A DNA stretch of 64,000 nucleotides from positions 785,563 through 849,562 of the forward strand of contig KN832883.1 of NCBI GenBank assembly GCA_000827325.1, in the 5' to 3' direction. Both the position numbers and the translations under genes were made by a program. The DNA comes from Oidiodendron maius Zn (Eukaryota; Ascomycota; Leotiomycetes; Myxotrichaceae). The notes beneath the pieces were generated by a model. It did no database searches. It was given only the letters and a program-made list of their open reading frames with translations, and was not told where the DNA came from. Positions 24,083 through 35,520 of this stretch are shown here, piece by piece (within the stretch, counting starts at the first letter, position 1; each line of letters opens with the position of its first letter).

Positions 24083-25181
24083 ATGTGGCGCGCAATCTTC
24101 TTCTGTGCCTCGGCCGTTCATGCCTTGGACGTGGTGAATTATGGCGCGTTCACCGTCACCGCGACATACTCGATCGCGAATCAATTGGGGTTCTTCACGG
24201 CATATGACCTGGACGTCATTTATAACCAGGTTCCAAATTCGACTTTCGCATATGCACAGGTTCTCAACGGCGGTTATGATGTCTTGACTGGCACCATAGA
24301 CAATGCTGTCAATCTGCGATTGAACTCCAAAGAGAACGTCACTGTGTTAGGACAGCTAGACCAGGGACCGGACCTTGTCCTTGCTTCGAGACCAGATATC
24401 ACCAGCCTGGATCAATTAATCGGAAAGCCCCTAATTGTTGACTCTCCAGTCAGCGGTTACGCATATCTTCTGCGTAAACTACTGAGCGCAAATAATCTCA
24501 CACTGGGAACTGATTATTTCTTCCAGGTTCGTCGACCTAAACCTAAATTCGTGTTTGCCTAGTATTGACAAGAGACAGACGGTTGGGGGCACGAATCTCA
24601 GATACGCAGATCTCGTTGCAGGAGCTCTTCCCAATGGCACCGAGGTCTTTGCAACAATGCTCTTATATCCGTTTACAGCTGAGGGCGAGGTTCTCCCTGC
24701 TTCTCAGAAACCAAACATTCTCGCTCGAGTCTCCGATTATGTCAATCCAGTTTCCTCATCAGCCTTCACAACTCGTCAATCGGCGATAACAAATCTTACT
24801 GAAAGCAGTCTCTTGACGCGGTTTGTCAGTGCCATGTACGCTGCTAACCTCTACTTGCACAATCCCTTCAACAAACATTGCGCTACTAGCCTTATTGCCA
24901 AGCAGCTTCAAGTATCTACTAAAGTTGCGCAGCTGGAATATGCTGCAGCTACAGATCCCCAGACTGGAGAAATTAGCCCCTGGGGAGACTTCACTGTTAA
25001 CGAGCCGGGCCTTCTGAATGTCATCGAAGTCCGGGATGAATTTGGGGGCTTTAGTGGACTACCTTCGAACTACAATTTTGCTGCTGCCATTGCGCCGGGT
25101 CCGGGGAAACTTATCGATTACACGATACGAAACGCTGCGGTGGCTTGTTTAAAGATTGATCTTTTGTTTCAGGAATGTTGA
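24083..25181 (+). CDS. Secreted THI5/NMT1-type substrate-binding protein
   Basis: Two exons, join(24083..24526, 24579..25181), 348 residues; the 52-bp intron (GTTCGT donor, ACAG acceptor) joins DYFFQ to TVGGTNLRYADL in phase. A signal peptide (MWRAIFFCASAVHA) precedes a fold like the NMT1/THI5 and SsuA/TauA periplasmic binding proteins: GAFTVTATYSIANQLGFF near the start, YDVLTGTIDNAVNLRL, then GPDLVLASRPDITSLDQLIGK, where 'L.GK.L.VD' is the usual hinge-1 region. Bacterial relatives deliver pyrimidines, nitrate or sulfonates to ABC transporters, and yeast THI5 makes the thiamine pyrimidine. This copy looks secreted, has several N-glycosylation sites and lacks the THI5 CCCFC iron motif, so it may bind a ligand outside the cell. 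Function inferred. Confidence 0.85.
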
Positions 25182-26708
25182 ATGACACGGCATCATAGAA
25201 GGCACCAGTTTGTTCGATACGAAATATTTAGTATATATAATATTTTTATTTAAATCTGGAAGCCAGGAAATTCTATTTCTAATCCTGCTCTTGCTGATCA
25301 AACTAGAGTGCTTTTACTAGATAGACATCATATACGAAGTTATGCGGAAGAGGCCTGTCAGCACGTGGAACAAGGATTGATCTAATACGTAGCCAGCCAG
25401 TCACGCGTACAAGTTGTCCAGTAACCAAACTCACTGTAAATTTAGTGAGCTACAGGTTTGTAAGCTCTAAACTTGTAGTGCATAGAGACTGTACCGACCG
25501 CCAAAGCTTCTGATTTTTGCTATGCCAGAAACCAGCAGATAACCCATGTCTAGCGCTGTGACAGGATTTTCGTACGTGCTTGGTAGTATTAGTACTGTAC
25601 TATGCTCAAGTTGACTGATGCTAGCCTTGTTGAGTCGGCTATCCGTATACTTGGTATGTTGGATATTCATCAGGGACAGATCACCGTGCCTAGAAGGCCA
25701 ACATTTAATCCCACAGCTCGGTATGGAAGGTACTATTCAGCGCGGGTATTCCGTATCAATGAGGTGAGTGCCGCTGCCCACAGAAAGGGACTTCTAGTTG
25801 CAATTTATTGCATGGCGTATGGCATAAATACAGAGTGATTGTATGGTCCCTGCGAAACCGGCTGGACCTCCCTACTACGAGGTACTTACCACAAACACAA
25901 CGAAGTCCGTGGCCTTGAAGCATAAAAGCATCTAGTCCAATTCGTAAGGTAGCCAAGGTAACACTAGGCTAAATCGCAATGGAACCGAACAAGTATTCAT
26001 TAGCGTAAGTCAAGGATACCTTGGTACAGTAGCCTGACGTGATCTACGATAATAGTGATTGGTAGCTTGAAGCTCTCTACCCCTGACTAGCTCACATACA
26101 TAGGCCTCGAGATAGAGTACCTTCCTTTGCTTTATCTCGTTTACGTAAAGATAAGATAGACTTCCTATTAGATGTATTTATCATCCCAGTAGAGACAATA
26201 GCTGCGAAGGCTTGACTTGTGAAGACGTGTTGCGCATATGGATTTCTCTAACCTCAGTCCAGTTGAGTTCACTGAGACCCGCTCATCCGGATCTTTGGGG
26301 ATGGTCATTTGCCCGCTTACAACGTAGTACAAGAGTGCCGATCTTGTCCCGTTCTTTCAGCCCACCCAGGAGTTTGCCGTGTGCTCGGGCCCCGATATGC
26401 GAACCATATACGAGGGGCTGCAAAGCACCAATGTAATCAAAGCTAACTAGACAGTATTTTGCAGGTCGAACGGAGAAACTCAGCCTTCGTCCGCGTCATG
26501 CCCATAATTGGACAATCACCCTGCACTCCTCATTGATCGATCAATTTATATCGCTGCACAGACCCCCCCTGTACACTTCATTGTTCGGACCCGGTACTCC
26601 GGAGATTTCCAAATATGAGAGGAGCACAAGCAGGATCCCCCATAAGAGAATGAGAATGTTTTCATGTTGTTGCATCCCTACCAACTGTTCTCTTCATTCC
26701 AGGTGACA
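25182..26708. other. Intergenic
   Basis: No gene recognised. The sequence just before 26703 (TTCATTCCAG) looks like a 5'-UTR intron acceptor for the next gene. Confidence 0.45.
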
Positions 26709-28111
26709 ATGGCCTCTGTCTTGTTGGGTCGAGACGCCATATCCGATGGCCTTCCAAATCCTCGCGGGAAGACGCTTGCCAATTTGTCGATCGCCTTTGC
26801 GTGTCTTTCATTCCTATTCGTGTCTTCAAGGCTCTTGACCCGCTACTTTATAACCAAGGTAGTAGGGGCCGATGACTATCTCATTATCATCTCCTTGGTA
26901 GGTCTGACTGGTTTAAAGTGTTTTTATTGTCCAGCTAATCAAAGACAGATGCTTGCTATCTCCATGGCAGTGTCATTCAATGAGGAGGTTAAGAATGGAT
27001 TCGGCTTTCACACCTCAGTAAGCTTTCTTCAAGTGATTAAATTCTTCAAATGTTGGCTAATTATGATAATGTAGCAAGTCGATGCGCAACATCGAATAGA
27101 AGCTCTAAAGGTGAGACATCCATAGAGATTGATTAGCTCCAGCTCACATACCAAGTGGTTTTATGTCGCCCAGCTGCTCTACAAAGTGGCGTCAGTCTCG
27201 ACCAAGATTAGCATATTAGTTTTCTATGTGCGAATATTTACGACCCGAAATTTCAAAATCGCAGCTAGTATAACAGGTGGAGTCGTCATCGCCTACTCTG
27301 TCGGTTCCATTTGTGCCACGATATGGCAATGCAAGTGAGTAGATCTGCTATCATTTCCACGGCTGAGAAACAACAGCCCTCAGGTACTTTCACGTTGAGC
27401 CCTTATTAATTGAGTTTCTTCTGCAGTCCTATTGCGAAAAGTTGGAACAAAAACCTTCCTGGAAAATGCATTCAAATCGGCGACGTATGGTATAGCACCA
27501 GCGTTATGGCCATCGTCACAGATTTAGCTATTATTGGGTTACCCATTTACCAACTGAAGCGACTGCAGCTTCCAATGGGTCAAAAAATAGGACTGTCCTT
27601 CATGTTTAGCTTGGGCCTTTTGTAAGATACCCGTTTACTCCATATCTAATTCTCCAGAAACTAACTATGTAGTGTTGTTTCGTGTACAATTGTACGAATG
27701 ATTGTCGTTGGACCTGCAGTCACTGCAAAAGACACCATGTGTACTGTTTCCTACTCTTCTACTCCTCGATTGGACAGCTCGCTAACTTTGTTAGACTACC
27801 AATGCACCTCCAATAGCTGGACATTCCTCGAGGTCAACGTGGCAATAATATGTGCATGTCTTCCAATGCTGCGAGCTCCCCTTACCATGTGCCTCCCTTG
27901 GATGCGAGATAAGAGTACTCGCCCTGGTCAGTACGTGGAACAATTTTCGAGAGACAAGTACGCGTCAAAAAATACCGTTTCGCACAATGCCCGTGGCCAG
28001 TTAGACAATAACAGCGACGAAGAATTCATCCTGCAGGAGCTTGGATCAGTGAGGAAGACTACCGACGTTAATATTACTTATGAGGATGCAACTCTTCCCA
28101 TAAAAGATTAA
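26709..28111 (+). CDS. Rhodopsin-fold (SAT4-type) integral membrane protein
   Basis: Seven exons, join(26709..26897, 26949..27017, 27075..27110, 27156..27334, 27427..27621, 27673..27740, 27795..28111), 350 residues. The joins give the family's usual blocks: RLLTRYFITKVVGADDYLIIISL, EALKWFYVAQLLYKVASVSTK, WYSTSVMAIVTDLAIIGLPI and WTFLEVNVAIICACLPMLR. About seven transmembrane helices are followed by a 70-residue polar C-tail. This is the large fungal 'rhodopsin domain' family, which includes SAT4 and PTH11-like proteins without the CFEM domain; the molecular role is not settled. Exon 3 is only 36 nt. An in-frame ATG at 26664 is an alternative start, but an acceptor-like site just upstream of 26709 favours the shorter form. 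The sixth junction (donor after T27740) was chosen for continuity with the family. Confidence 0.82.
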
Positions 28112-28987
28112 GTCGTTAGTGGTCTGCATATCCTATGCCTGCATGTTGAGGAACTGCTGTCCTGCCATGCCAGCCGATATCTTCGCTTCCTCGTACACGT
28201 GGGAATATATCTATACAAAGATAGCGATACGGATCAAAAGGCATTAAAATCAGTTTCTTGCACAACAGCTGTCCTAAATTGGAGCAATGTGGCTCCGATT
28301 ACAATGTTCGTTGGCTTGGCAGTTACAGTAGGAGAAGAAAGTTGCGAAAGCGAGAGGAGACGGCTATTTTTAGAGCACAGAGACAAAAGCATCATCTGGA
28401 TAATTGTCTCCAGTATCTATCACCACTGTATAAGTGGTAACGTATTTGGGATCCCTGGCTGAGGAGGGCCTTTTCAGGCCCCTCGTTAGAAGTTGATGAT
28501 TTCTGGTGAGGTTAGTCCGGGCTGAGCTGCGTCGCGTAATAAGGATGAGCAGACCCTGAGCCGAGCCTGAGTAAGGGCGGCGCTGCTCAAGTGAGACATA
28601 GGGTTGGGAAGAGCAAATGTTCTGGTGGTATAAACTGTACGAACAGGAGCGCACTTGACCACCCAGCGTAATTATAATCAAGGCGCTGAAATATAGTTAG
28701 TAGTTGAAATATAGTTAGTAGTTGAAATTTATACCTAGCTATAGCTATAGATTAAGGTTTATGTAGGCTATTCTTATTTAAGCCCTCCTCTAGCCGTAAG
28801 ACATCTTCTCTTCTCGGTAGCTGAGTATTTTTTATATTATTACAACACTTCTTTATACGACTCTATCATTGTGCCTACCAGCAATGAGCTTGTCACGACG
28901 TGACTAAGAGAAGGGAATGCAGAGCACTTTTTTACTACCTAATCACTTTAATACTCTCCTAGACTGACTACACGCGACAGCTCACTA
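28112..28987. other. Intergenic with dispersed repeat
   Basis: Space between two convergent genes. It contains the repeat at 28441-28633, and about 28680-28890 is A+T-rich with a short direct duplication (GAAATATAGTTAGTAGTT) at 28690-28725. Confidence 0.5.
28441..28633 (+). repeat. Dispersed repeat, copy A
   Basis: About 190 bp related to 54425-54620. Shared blocks include TTTGGGATCC, GGCCCCTCGTTA, AAGTTG.TGATTTCT, GGCGGCGCTGCT, AGGGTTGGGAAG and GTGGTATAA in the same order. Class unknown; it could be the end of a retro- or DNA element. Confidence 0.7.
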
Positions 28988-29845
28988 TTACTCAAAAGTA
29001 GCAACCCAAACATCCATAGTTCTCACAGGGTCCCCCTTTAAAATTCCAACGGCATTTTTTACTGCCTCTCTCATTGATCTCAATACAGCCCTGATCTTTT
29101 CCTCTCTAATTTCGCTCTCAACATCTTTCAGAAAGCTGTCGTCAACTACAGTGTTTGTTTCCCAACGCCCATCTTCCAGTCCTTCTTTTGGCACAATCAT
29201 GCTCTCACCTACAAGCTTCCAGCCTGTTTCTTCCGCCATAGACCGGATTGTATGCGGGGCGAGAGCAGTCCTAATATTTTCCTCCGAGACAGTCCTATGC
29301 ACCTCAAGAGACGCTCTCGCCAGTGCAGCCAAAACATGAGGCACAGCACGAGGCTCGGTAGCAGACAACGCATACTCAGCAACACAAAGCTTAGGAGTCT
29401 TCCCCCTTAGCGCACGGAGAGTGTCTAAAACAACGGCTGGAGAGGCAAAATACCATATTGAGTGGCAGAGGACTACAGCATCATATGTTCCTTCCTCAAC
29501 AGAGGCGAGGAATTCTAGTGGTGAAGCTTGATGCCAAGTTATTCGCGCTCCGATGGAACTTTGCGAGATGCGTGCCTGTGCTTGGCCGAGGGTTTCGGGG
29601 GAGCCATAATCCAGTGGCGCTGGGTCGATTGCGTCAATGTGCCCGGTCGGCCCAACGGCTGTGGCAAGGATCTCAGTACAATCCCCTTGGCCACATCCTA
29701 TCTCTAGGATTTTGGCATTGGACGAGATAGACCATATGCTAACGAGAGTTGCACGGTGGCTGTTCCCGATTGGCTGGGTAGAAGGGCTTTCAATGTCGTG
29801 CTGAGATTGTAGAGGGATGGTTGGGTTGGGAGTTGGTTCTAGCAT
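28988..29845 (-). CDS. Class I SAM-dependent methyltransferase
   Basis: Single exon, 285 residues, ATG at 29845. Motif I is clear in KILEIGCGQGDCTEILA (about 45-61), followed by an acidic residue after the second strand (HIDAIDPAP) and a motif IV-like DAVVLCHSIWYF. This is the Rossmann-like core of small fungal methyltransferases. The region after 180 is alpha-helical and lacks any substrate-defining motif I know, so the acceptor is unknown. Cytosolic by appearance. It lies convergent to the rhodopsin-fold gene; I see no other biosynthetic enzymes that would place it in a cluster. Confidence 0.9.
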   Translation of the reverse strand: MLEPTPNPTIPLQSQHDIESPSTQPIGNSHRATLVSIWSISSNAKILEIGCGQGDCTEILATAVGPTGHIDAIDPAPLDYGSPETLGQAQARISQSSIGARITWHQASPLEFLASVEEGTYDAVVLCHSIWYFASPAVVLDTLRALRGKTPKLCVAEYALSATEPRAVPHVLAALARASLEVHRTVSEENIRTALAPHTIRSMAEETGWKLVGESMIVPKEGLEDGRWETNTVVDDSFLKDVESEIREEKIRAVLRSMREAVKNAVGILKGDPVRTMDVWVATFE

Positions 29846-30847
29846 CGTGTTTCTTCAAAGAGTGGAGGTCTCTTAAGATATTAGCTTGATTATATGTAGT
29901 GTTGGATTAGTCAGGAATAAGGGATGTAACCTATTGGTTTCAGTACTGAATAAAAGGGGATCTTCCATGAGGGAGAACTTTTCTTTCTTCTTCATTGCAC
30001 ATCTTCATGGTATTAGATAATATGATTACGCCGCATGACTACATATCGCTACCAGCTCTTGCAGGGAGCTAATTTGCTATATTCTCCCCACAGTAATTTT
30101 AGCGATTGAATTCAACTTCAACGGTCCTACATGCACATGGTACGGATTCTAGTTTGGTTTCGGCCTTCAGTATCAATCCTCCTATGCTTTTCGGCAATCG
30201 TCGCAAATGTCCCAGTGGAACAGTGGCATTTGACGTGAGGCATTGCAAGGGCGTTGGTTGCGGCGCATCTGGCGAACACCATCCTGACCTGGACATACTT
30301 CTTTACTGGTGCGGGCTTATTGTCCGTAGTAGTAACGGAGGGGACTTAAGCAAGTATAAACCTTCTATTCTAGATACCAAGACGCTAATTTTTATAATCT
30401 TACGTGTCTAGGATTTCCTTCCCTTAATCAAAATATCTCTTGCAGTACAGAACGAAATACAGGTATAGGCGAGGAAGACGAGTTCCGTTATCCTCTTATT
30501 AAGAGATACTTTCCTACTCTAAAGCGATACCTAGATTTTTCTTGTTCTTTATTACTAAACCAGGGCAAAAATATCAAACAAGAAGAGGAAGGCCCAAAAA
30601 GCATACTGCGGTGTCCTTTTCTAGTTAGATATATTGCTCTAGATGTGCGGAGGCATATTTGTAATAGCTGTAAGTATCCATCAAAGGCGGCCCTTCGGAG
30701 ATCAGCTCCTTAGCCCCTCTCGACAGAAATACTCTCAAAATCGTTGTTTTCGCATCAACATCGCATACTCCGGGTATATTCTATTAAATACATGAAATTA
30801 TATGCCGGATATCATTATCGAAAAAGAGAATAAGAACCATGGTCTAT
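29846..30847. other. Intergenic
   Basis: No gene recognised between the methyltransferase 5' end and the permease 3' end. Confidence 0.5.
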
Positions 30848-33597
30848 TCATTTAATCCAAACCCAAATCCAATTTGTAAAAGTCAACCAGTTTTCTTTTG
30901 TAAAGCCTCTGTCAGGAAACACTAGCCTACCCTTCCTTTTCTCGCCTGTGACTTGGATACAACCGCTAAGATTGCAAGACCTTTCTGGACCCCATTTCGA
31001 TATTTTGAAACCATGTTTGTGGATTTTGTACCCCGCTATAAGGACTATGAATAGAGGAACCTGGGAGAACAAGTATTCAGCGTATAGTTCCCACTAAGCG
31101 AAGAGTATGAATAAACTCACTGCTATATATGCGACGAGGAAGTTCTGATAATCGAAAGGATCCACCAGAAACGCGAATACTCCGTTAAAAAGGAGCAGTA
31201 TAATGCAAGCTGCCATTCCATAAGTCGCCCTTAGCCATTGTCCGTGAGATTTATATGGATATCGAGGATGATCTCGGTTGTAACATGCAGCCTGGGCCTC
31301 TGACACGCTTTCATGTGATTTGACATCATTTAGTCTATACAAATTAGAGGTCAGTTTCATGCTCGCAAATACAACGAAGAGGTAAAGCTACATACATGTG
31401 GTAAAACTTTAGATATGCCGCGCAAATCACGGCATAAATAATGAGGTACGATATAGAAAGATTTGTGGAAATTTGGTCGAGCCTCTATTATTGATGTTAG
31501 CATATCTATAGGAAGCTTGATGAAACTTGTATTGCATCTACTAACCTCTCCTGGTGATCCAGTGCGACCCATGTATCCAAGAAGGGTTAAAAGACCGGAC
31601 ACAAATACAGCCCTTGTTGGAACTCCTGAATGGCATTGTTGCAGCCTGCGGGTTATCCATTCAGGCCCAGTCTGCTCAAGTAGTGCCAGAGTATATAGGA
31701 CCCTTGACGACAGGAACAGAAAATTGGCAGCACAACTAAAGGCAGATAATATGAATATTGCGTTGAAGAAGTGTGCGAGTCCAGGGAGGCCGGCTTCGAC
31801 AACGGCAATAACAAAAATCGAGCTTGCACCCACTGATTGTGCTTCTCCATTGAGGAATCGATGATTGTACGGAACAACGAGGGAGCCCGCAACCATCGCA
31901 ACACAGTAGAGTGTAACGATGCGAAGGACTATCTTCCTGGCGGCCATCTTCATACTCTCTGCATTTCCCAAGGCTTTACTTTCTGCTGCTGTAGCCGCAA
32001 AAACATCCATCCCAGTGTACGAGAATATAGCCTTAATTATCCCCCTCCTATAAAGTACACGTAGATGTGAGTAAGCTAATTGCAAGCAAGGAGGTTACAG
32101 AGCTCACCACTCCCCAAGAAATCTCCCCGTCGAGCCTATGATAACTCGCTGAACATTGCCGTTCTCGTCCACAACTCTATAACCGGGGTTGAAGAATGAA
32201 TAAGGCGAATTCCAGTCTTGAAAGAGACAATCAGCTTTTTTCGACAATAGAATTGCAGAATGGTCTAAAGGGCATACATTTTACGCCTATCGGCTGGTCG
32301 TAATAAGCGTTGGCGCGAGCTAGAGCCACTATTAACATCACCTATTAGGAAGTGCATTGTTATAAACTAACGCTTTATAGTAGCAAGAACTACCATCATA
32401 ATGATAAGCATCGTAATGAATATTATCTTTATGCAGCCGAATATGTAGTCTAGTTCTGCAAAATACTGCAGCCCCCGAAATCCTGAAATCAGCACTTCAA
32501 TTATCAAGATTTAAGGGAGCGAGTATGAACACGCACCTTTACAGGAAACATATTGATGAGCAAAATCAAGATGAGAAACAATGTCATCCAGCTATATTGC
32601 TCTCGAATTAGCCTCAGCTGATGAGAATAAAATATGTGTGGGAATGTGCGTTAATACTGAATCAATATTTTTCGAGGGCTATTATGGTTTCTTGGTTTCC
32701 TTTTCTTCGAATCTGCTAAGGGAAGGATAACATACAATGCAGGATCCACTGAATCGCCAACAGGCCATGACAAAGATGTTCTCCCATCGTCGTATTTGAA
32801 CTTTATAGCTTGAGTTACGGCCGTTAATTCATCTGCGGTAGTTACTGCGGTTTCAAGCCTATACGTCTTTAGTTGCTTCATTCAAAATAACTTGGTAATC
32901 ATGGGGGAATATACCAGTATAGCCACCCAATTGCAAAACCAACACCCCGATCTAGGAATCGCCGAGGGAATTCCATCATTGGAGCGTTAACAGGCATGAG
33001 GGCAGTCATCTCACCCAGGCAAGACATGATTGCCGACACTACTGTGCCCATAAGTCCGTAAGCCAATACCGAGCCACCGGGACCAGCGTGTGAAAGGGTT
33101 ATCCCGCTTCCCAGAAATAATCCTGATTGGTGGTTATCTAACCGCTCCCGCGAGATCTTGTGAAAAGGATATCATACCATTGCCTACTGTTCTGGTATAT
33201 TTCCTTAGTAACGGATATTACTTTGACTTCAATCGTTTTGCTCTCACTTACCCGGAAAAAGCAATCATCTGTTTGGTTACAGTTAGTGTTAGCAGGCTCA
33301 CTATCAATATTCTTTCATTTGAGACTATCAAGTCTGTTCATCAAACTTACATTGATTTGTCTCTCAACCAAGACTCTCCTGAGAACCGTAAGCGATAGAT
33401 ATTTATTTGTGGGCCCTCTGATTGGTTTCCTACCATAAGCCATTCCCCCTTGTCTCCACTCTCTCTTCAACAAGCGTCGGCTCGTCATTCTCGGGACTGG
33501 ACCCAAGCGTGATTTCGGAATGGCCCTCATATTGACCCTGTCCTTCATCGTATTCCAGCGCTTCAGGAAATGTTGCTTGAAGTTCTCCGTGATCCAT
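30848..33597 (-). CDS. Amino acid permease (YAT/APC family), 14 exons
   Basis: complement of 30848..31060, 31121..31334, 31396..31484, 31546..32047, 32108..32216, 32278..32328, 32372..32465, 32537..32591, 32736..32858, 32915..33122, 33178..33191, 33252..33268, 33351..33378, 33434..33597; 626 residues, all junctions in phase. The joined protein follows the fungal amino acid permease plan: acidic N-tail (YEGHSEITLGSSPEND), INMIAFSGTVGNGLFLGSG in TM1, then AIMSCLGEMTALMPVNAP, YDDGRTSLSWPVGDSVDPA, ELDYIFGCIKIIFI, KYWNSPYSFFNPGY, AIFSYTGMDVFAATAAES and a C-tail after GYKIHKHGFK. About 12 TM helices; plasma-membrane uptake of amino acids with protons is the family role. The GTxGxGLF signature needs a 14-nt microexon (33178-33191). 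Intron density is high (13), and exons 2-4 are 28, 17 and 14 nt. Confidence 0.88.
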
Positions 33598-34879
33598 CTG
33601 ACCGCGCAAGCTGCTCCGAGATGTGGGCGCGGAATGGAAAAAGGATCAGAGTTTGAGGGAAATGTAAGGGAATATAGTCCGCACAGCCCTTGACGCGGGA
33701 AATAGCGAGGCCCGATCGCGATGCTGTTGAGTAGTATTCGCTGCAAGGTGTCGGGGCTGAACGGGTCACGGTCCGTACGGGGCATGATCAACAGTAGTTC
33801 CTGTCTTCCTCCAATCACCGCCTCGCTAAGCAGAAATCGATTCTAAAATTACATCCGCGCCTCTTCATCGTAATCTTGATTTGCGGGAAGGCTGGGAGAG
33901 AATCCCACTGCTCTATGTGCCCATCAATGCCATTGCCGCCACTAACTTTACAGTGGAAAGCTTCGCCTTTTAGTCAATCTCTTAGCTTTTAACTTATCCG
34001 AAGGAAAGCGAAATGGTTGACGAGCTCTAGTTGGTTGTATCTAGAATTGAAATCTGGATGGGGGCAAGCTGTCAATGTCAGTCCTGCTTACCGTGTACTA
34101 CGGCTCTCACATGTTCATCTATAAGTACATTTTCAATACGAAGCTAGGCCACGCGGTTAGGTTTGATGAGACACTTGCAAGGCTCCACGAGAGTTTTAAT
34201 CAGACTGAGGAGTTGAAAAAATTTGGGGGCGGGGCGTGGGGGGCGGGAGTGGAGGTTTTCTTCCGCGGAAGACTGGAAACGTTTCAGGCACCCGCCAAGC
34301 TGCGGGAGAGGGACGGCAACTTAGACTGCTAGATTAGCTAAGTTATTCTCCTGTCTCAAATATATTTCTTGTGTGAGTAAACTCTCTGAACTGGAGTGGG
34401 GGTCAACTATTGAGGATACTCTACTTATATTAACGCTGATATACTTCTCATCGATACCAGTCTCTACGCATATATGTTACCAAGTAATTCGGCTAAAAAT
34501 TGGTTACACAGGAGTGACAAAAAAGCTTGTTCTGACGTCTGGAATAGTTAGCCGTGACTATTATAACTTACGTCCCTCTTTCACTGATCAATTAATACAT
34601 TGAGCTTAAGAGATGAACAATTTACACCTCGCAATTGTAATGACTTTAGCTTGGTGCCTTGAAGCTCTGTCGGTGCCATCCCCACACTATGCGAGGCCAC
34701 TGTTTGTTGTCATCAGTGATTCCAAAGTACTATGGCCCAATGCGTCCAGAATATTATTGATCATGCGAGCTATAAATAATTGGGTTAAGTATGATATTTG
34801 GGAAGCACAAGAATTTTTGGTCTTAGTATTTCCTGAGACAAATCGTAAACTCTAGCGAGGAAGTTGGCACTCACTTCAT
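33598..34879. other. Intergenic
   Basis: Upstream region of the permease and nothing else that I can support. Short frames at 34075-34332 and 34613-34855 have no recognisable motif. Confidence 0.45.
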
Positions 34880-35520
34880 TCGTTGGAAATGCAACAGTGG
34901 GATGAGTAGTACCGACCCATCGTGAATTTGGGTGCGTGCATCAGCATTATGCTGAGCAACCATCTGCTGGATTCCAAGCTGATGAACTATTCCTTGCGGT
35001 TGATCTAGTTGAGCGTTTACATTATTGAAACGCTACCGTATAATCTGGCGTATAAGCCACCCTTCGCTATAAGCCCCCCTTATCTATAAGCCCCCCTCCC
35101 CCGAGAGAGGGCATTTGTCTCGCACGGGCCACATAGGGGGGGCTTATATGCCAGATTATACGGTATTGTGGGGTTTGAGATGCTCCATTATAGCTCTGGT
35201 ACCACCAGTCGTCGCGTATCGACGCGTACAGTATCGACAGCGCCACTCCGGTTTGCCTGTGTTTTTGTTGAAGTACTGCGTCTGGGGATCCGAATCCGGC
35301 ACATGGTTCCATACCCAAGTTGTCCGCAGTCGTTTTACGGGTAGGATAGAGCATGGAGTGCTTACAGACGACAAAACTGGAGTGGGGAGCTCTGGAGAGG
35401 AAGCCGTGACGGAAAATCAGGGGAAAGCGTTGCATAATGAATTGATTAAAGTCCCTAACGAAAGATCCCTTGAACTTGTCGATGTAATGGGCTCCATGGG
35501 CTCGTTTGGTGTGTGGTGTT
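34880..35520 (-). mobile_element. hAT-type transposase relic with BED zinc finger
   Basis: On the minus strand, 35156-35374 encodes TWVWNHVPDSD, then EWRCRYCTRRYATTGGT and IMEHLKPHN, the CxxC...HxxxxH pattern of BED fingers at the N-terminus of hAT transposases. Beyond the MITE at 35036-35163 the same strand continues with NNVNAQLDQPQGIVHQLG and ends soon after. The catalytic core and the terminal repeats are not found, so this is a truncated remnant. Boundaries approximate. Confidence 0.65.
35036..35163 (+). mobile_element. 128-bp TA-flanked MITE inside the hAT relic
   Basis: Near-perfect terminal inverted repeats: the left end starts CCGTATAATCTGGCGTATAA and the reverse complement of the right end starts CCGTATAATCTGGCATATAA (one mismatch in 23). 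TA flanks both ends (35034-35035, 35164-35165), as for Tc1/mariner-type MITEs. The interior has sub-repeats of TATAAGCCCCCCT. It interrupts the BED-finger reading frame just after EHLKPHN. Confidence 0.85.

Noticed and set aside
28891-28979. TGTC...GACA unit that might be a small LTR or MITE
   Set aside because: Ends match for only four bases and the flanks (GAGCT and GCTCA) are not a target duplication.
33315-33818. 167-codon minus frame at the permease 5' end as the true N-terminus
   Set aside because: The other frame from ATG 33597 gives the acidic permease N-tail (YEGHSEITLGSSPEND) and joins in phase through a 53-bp intron.
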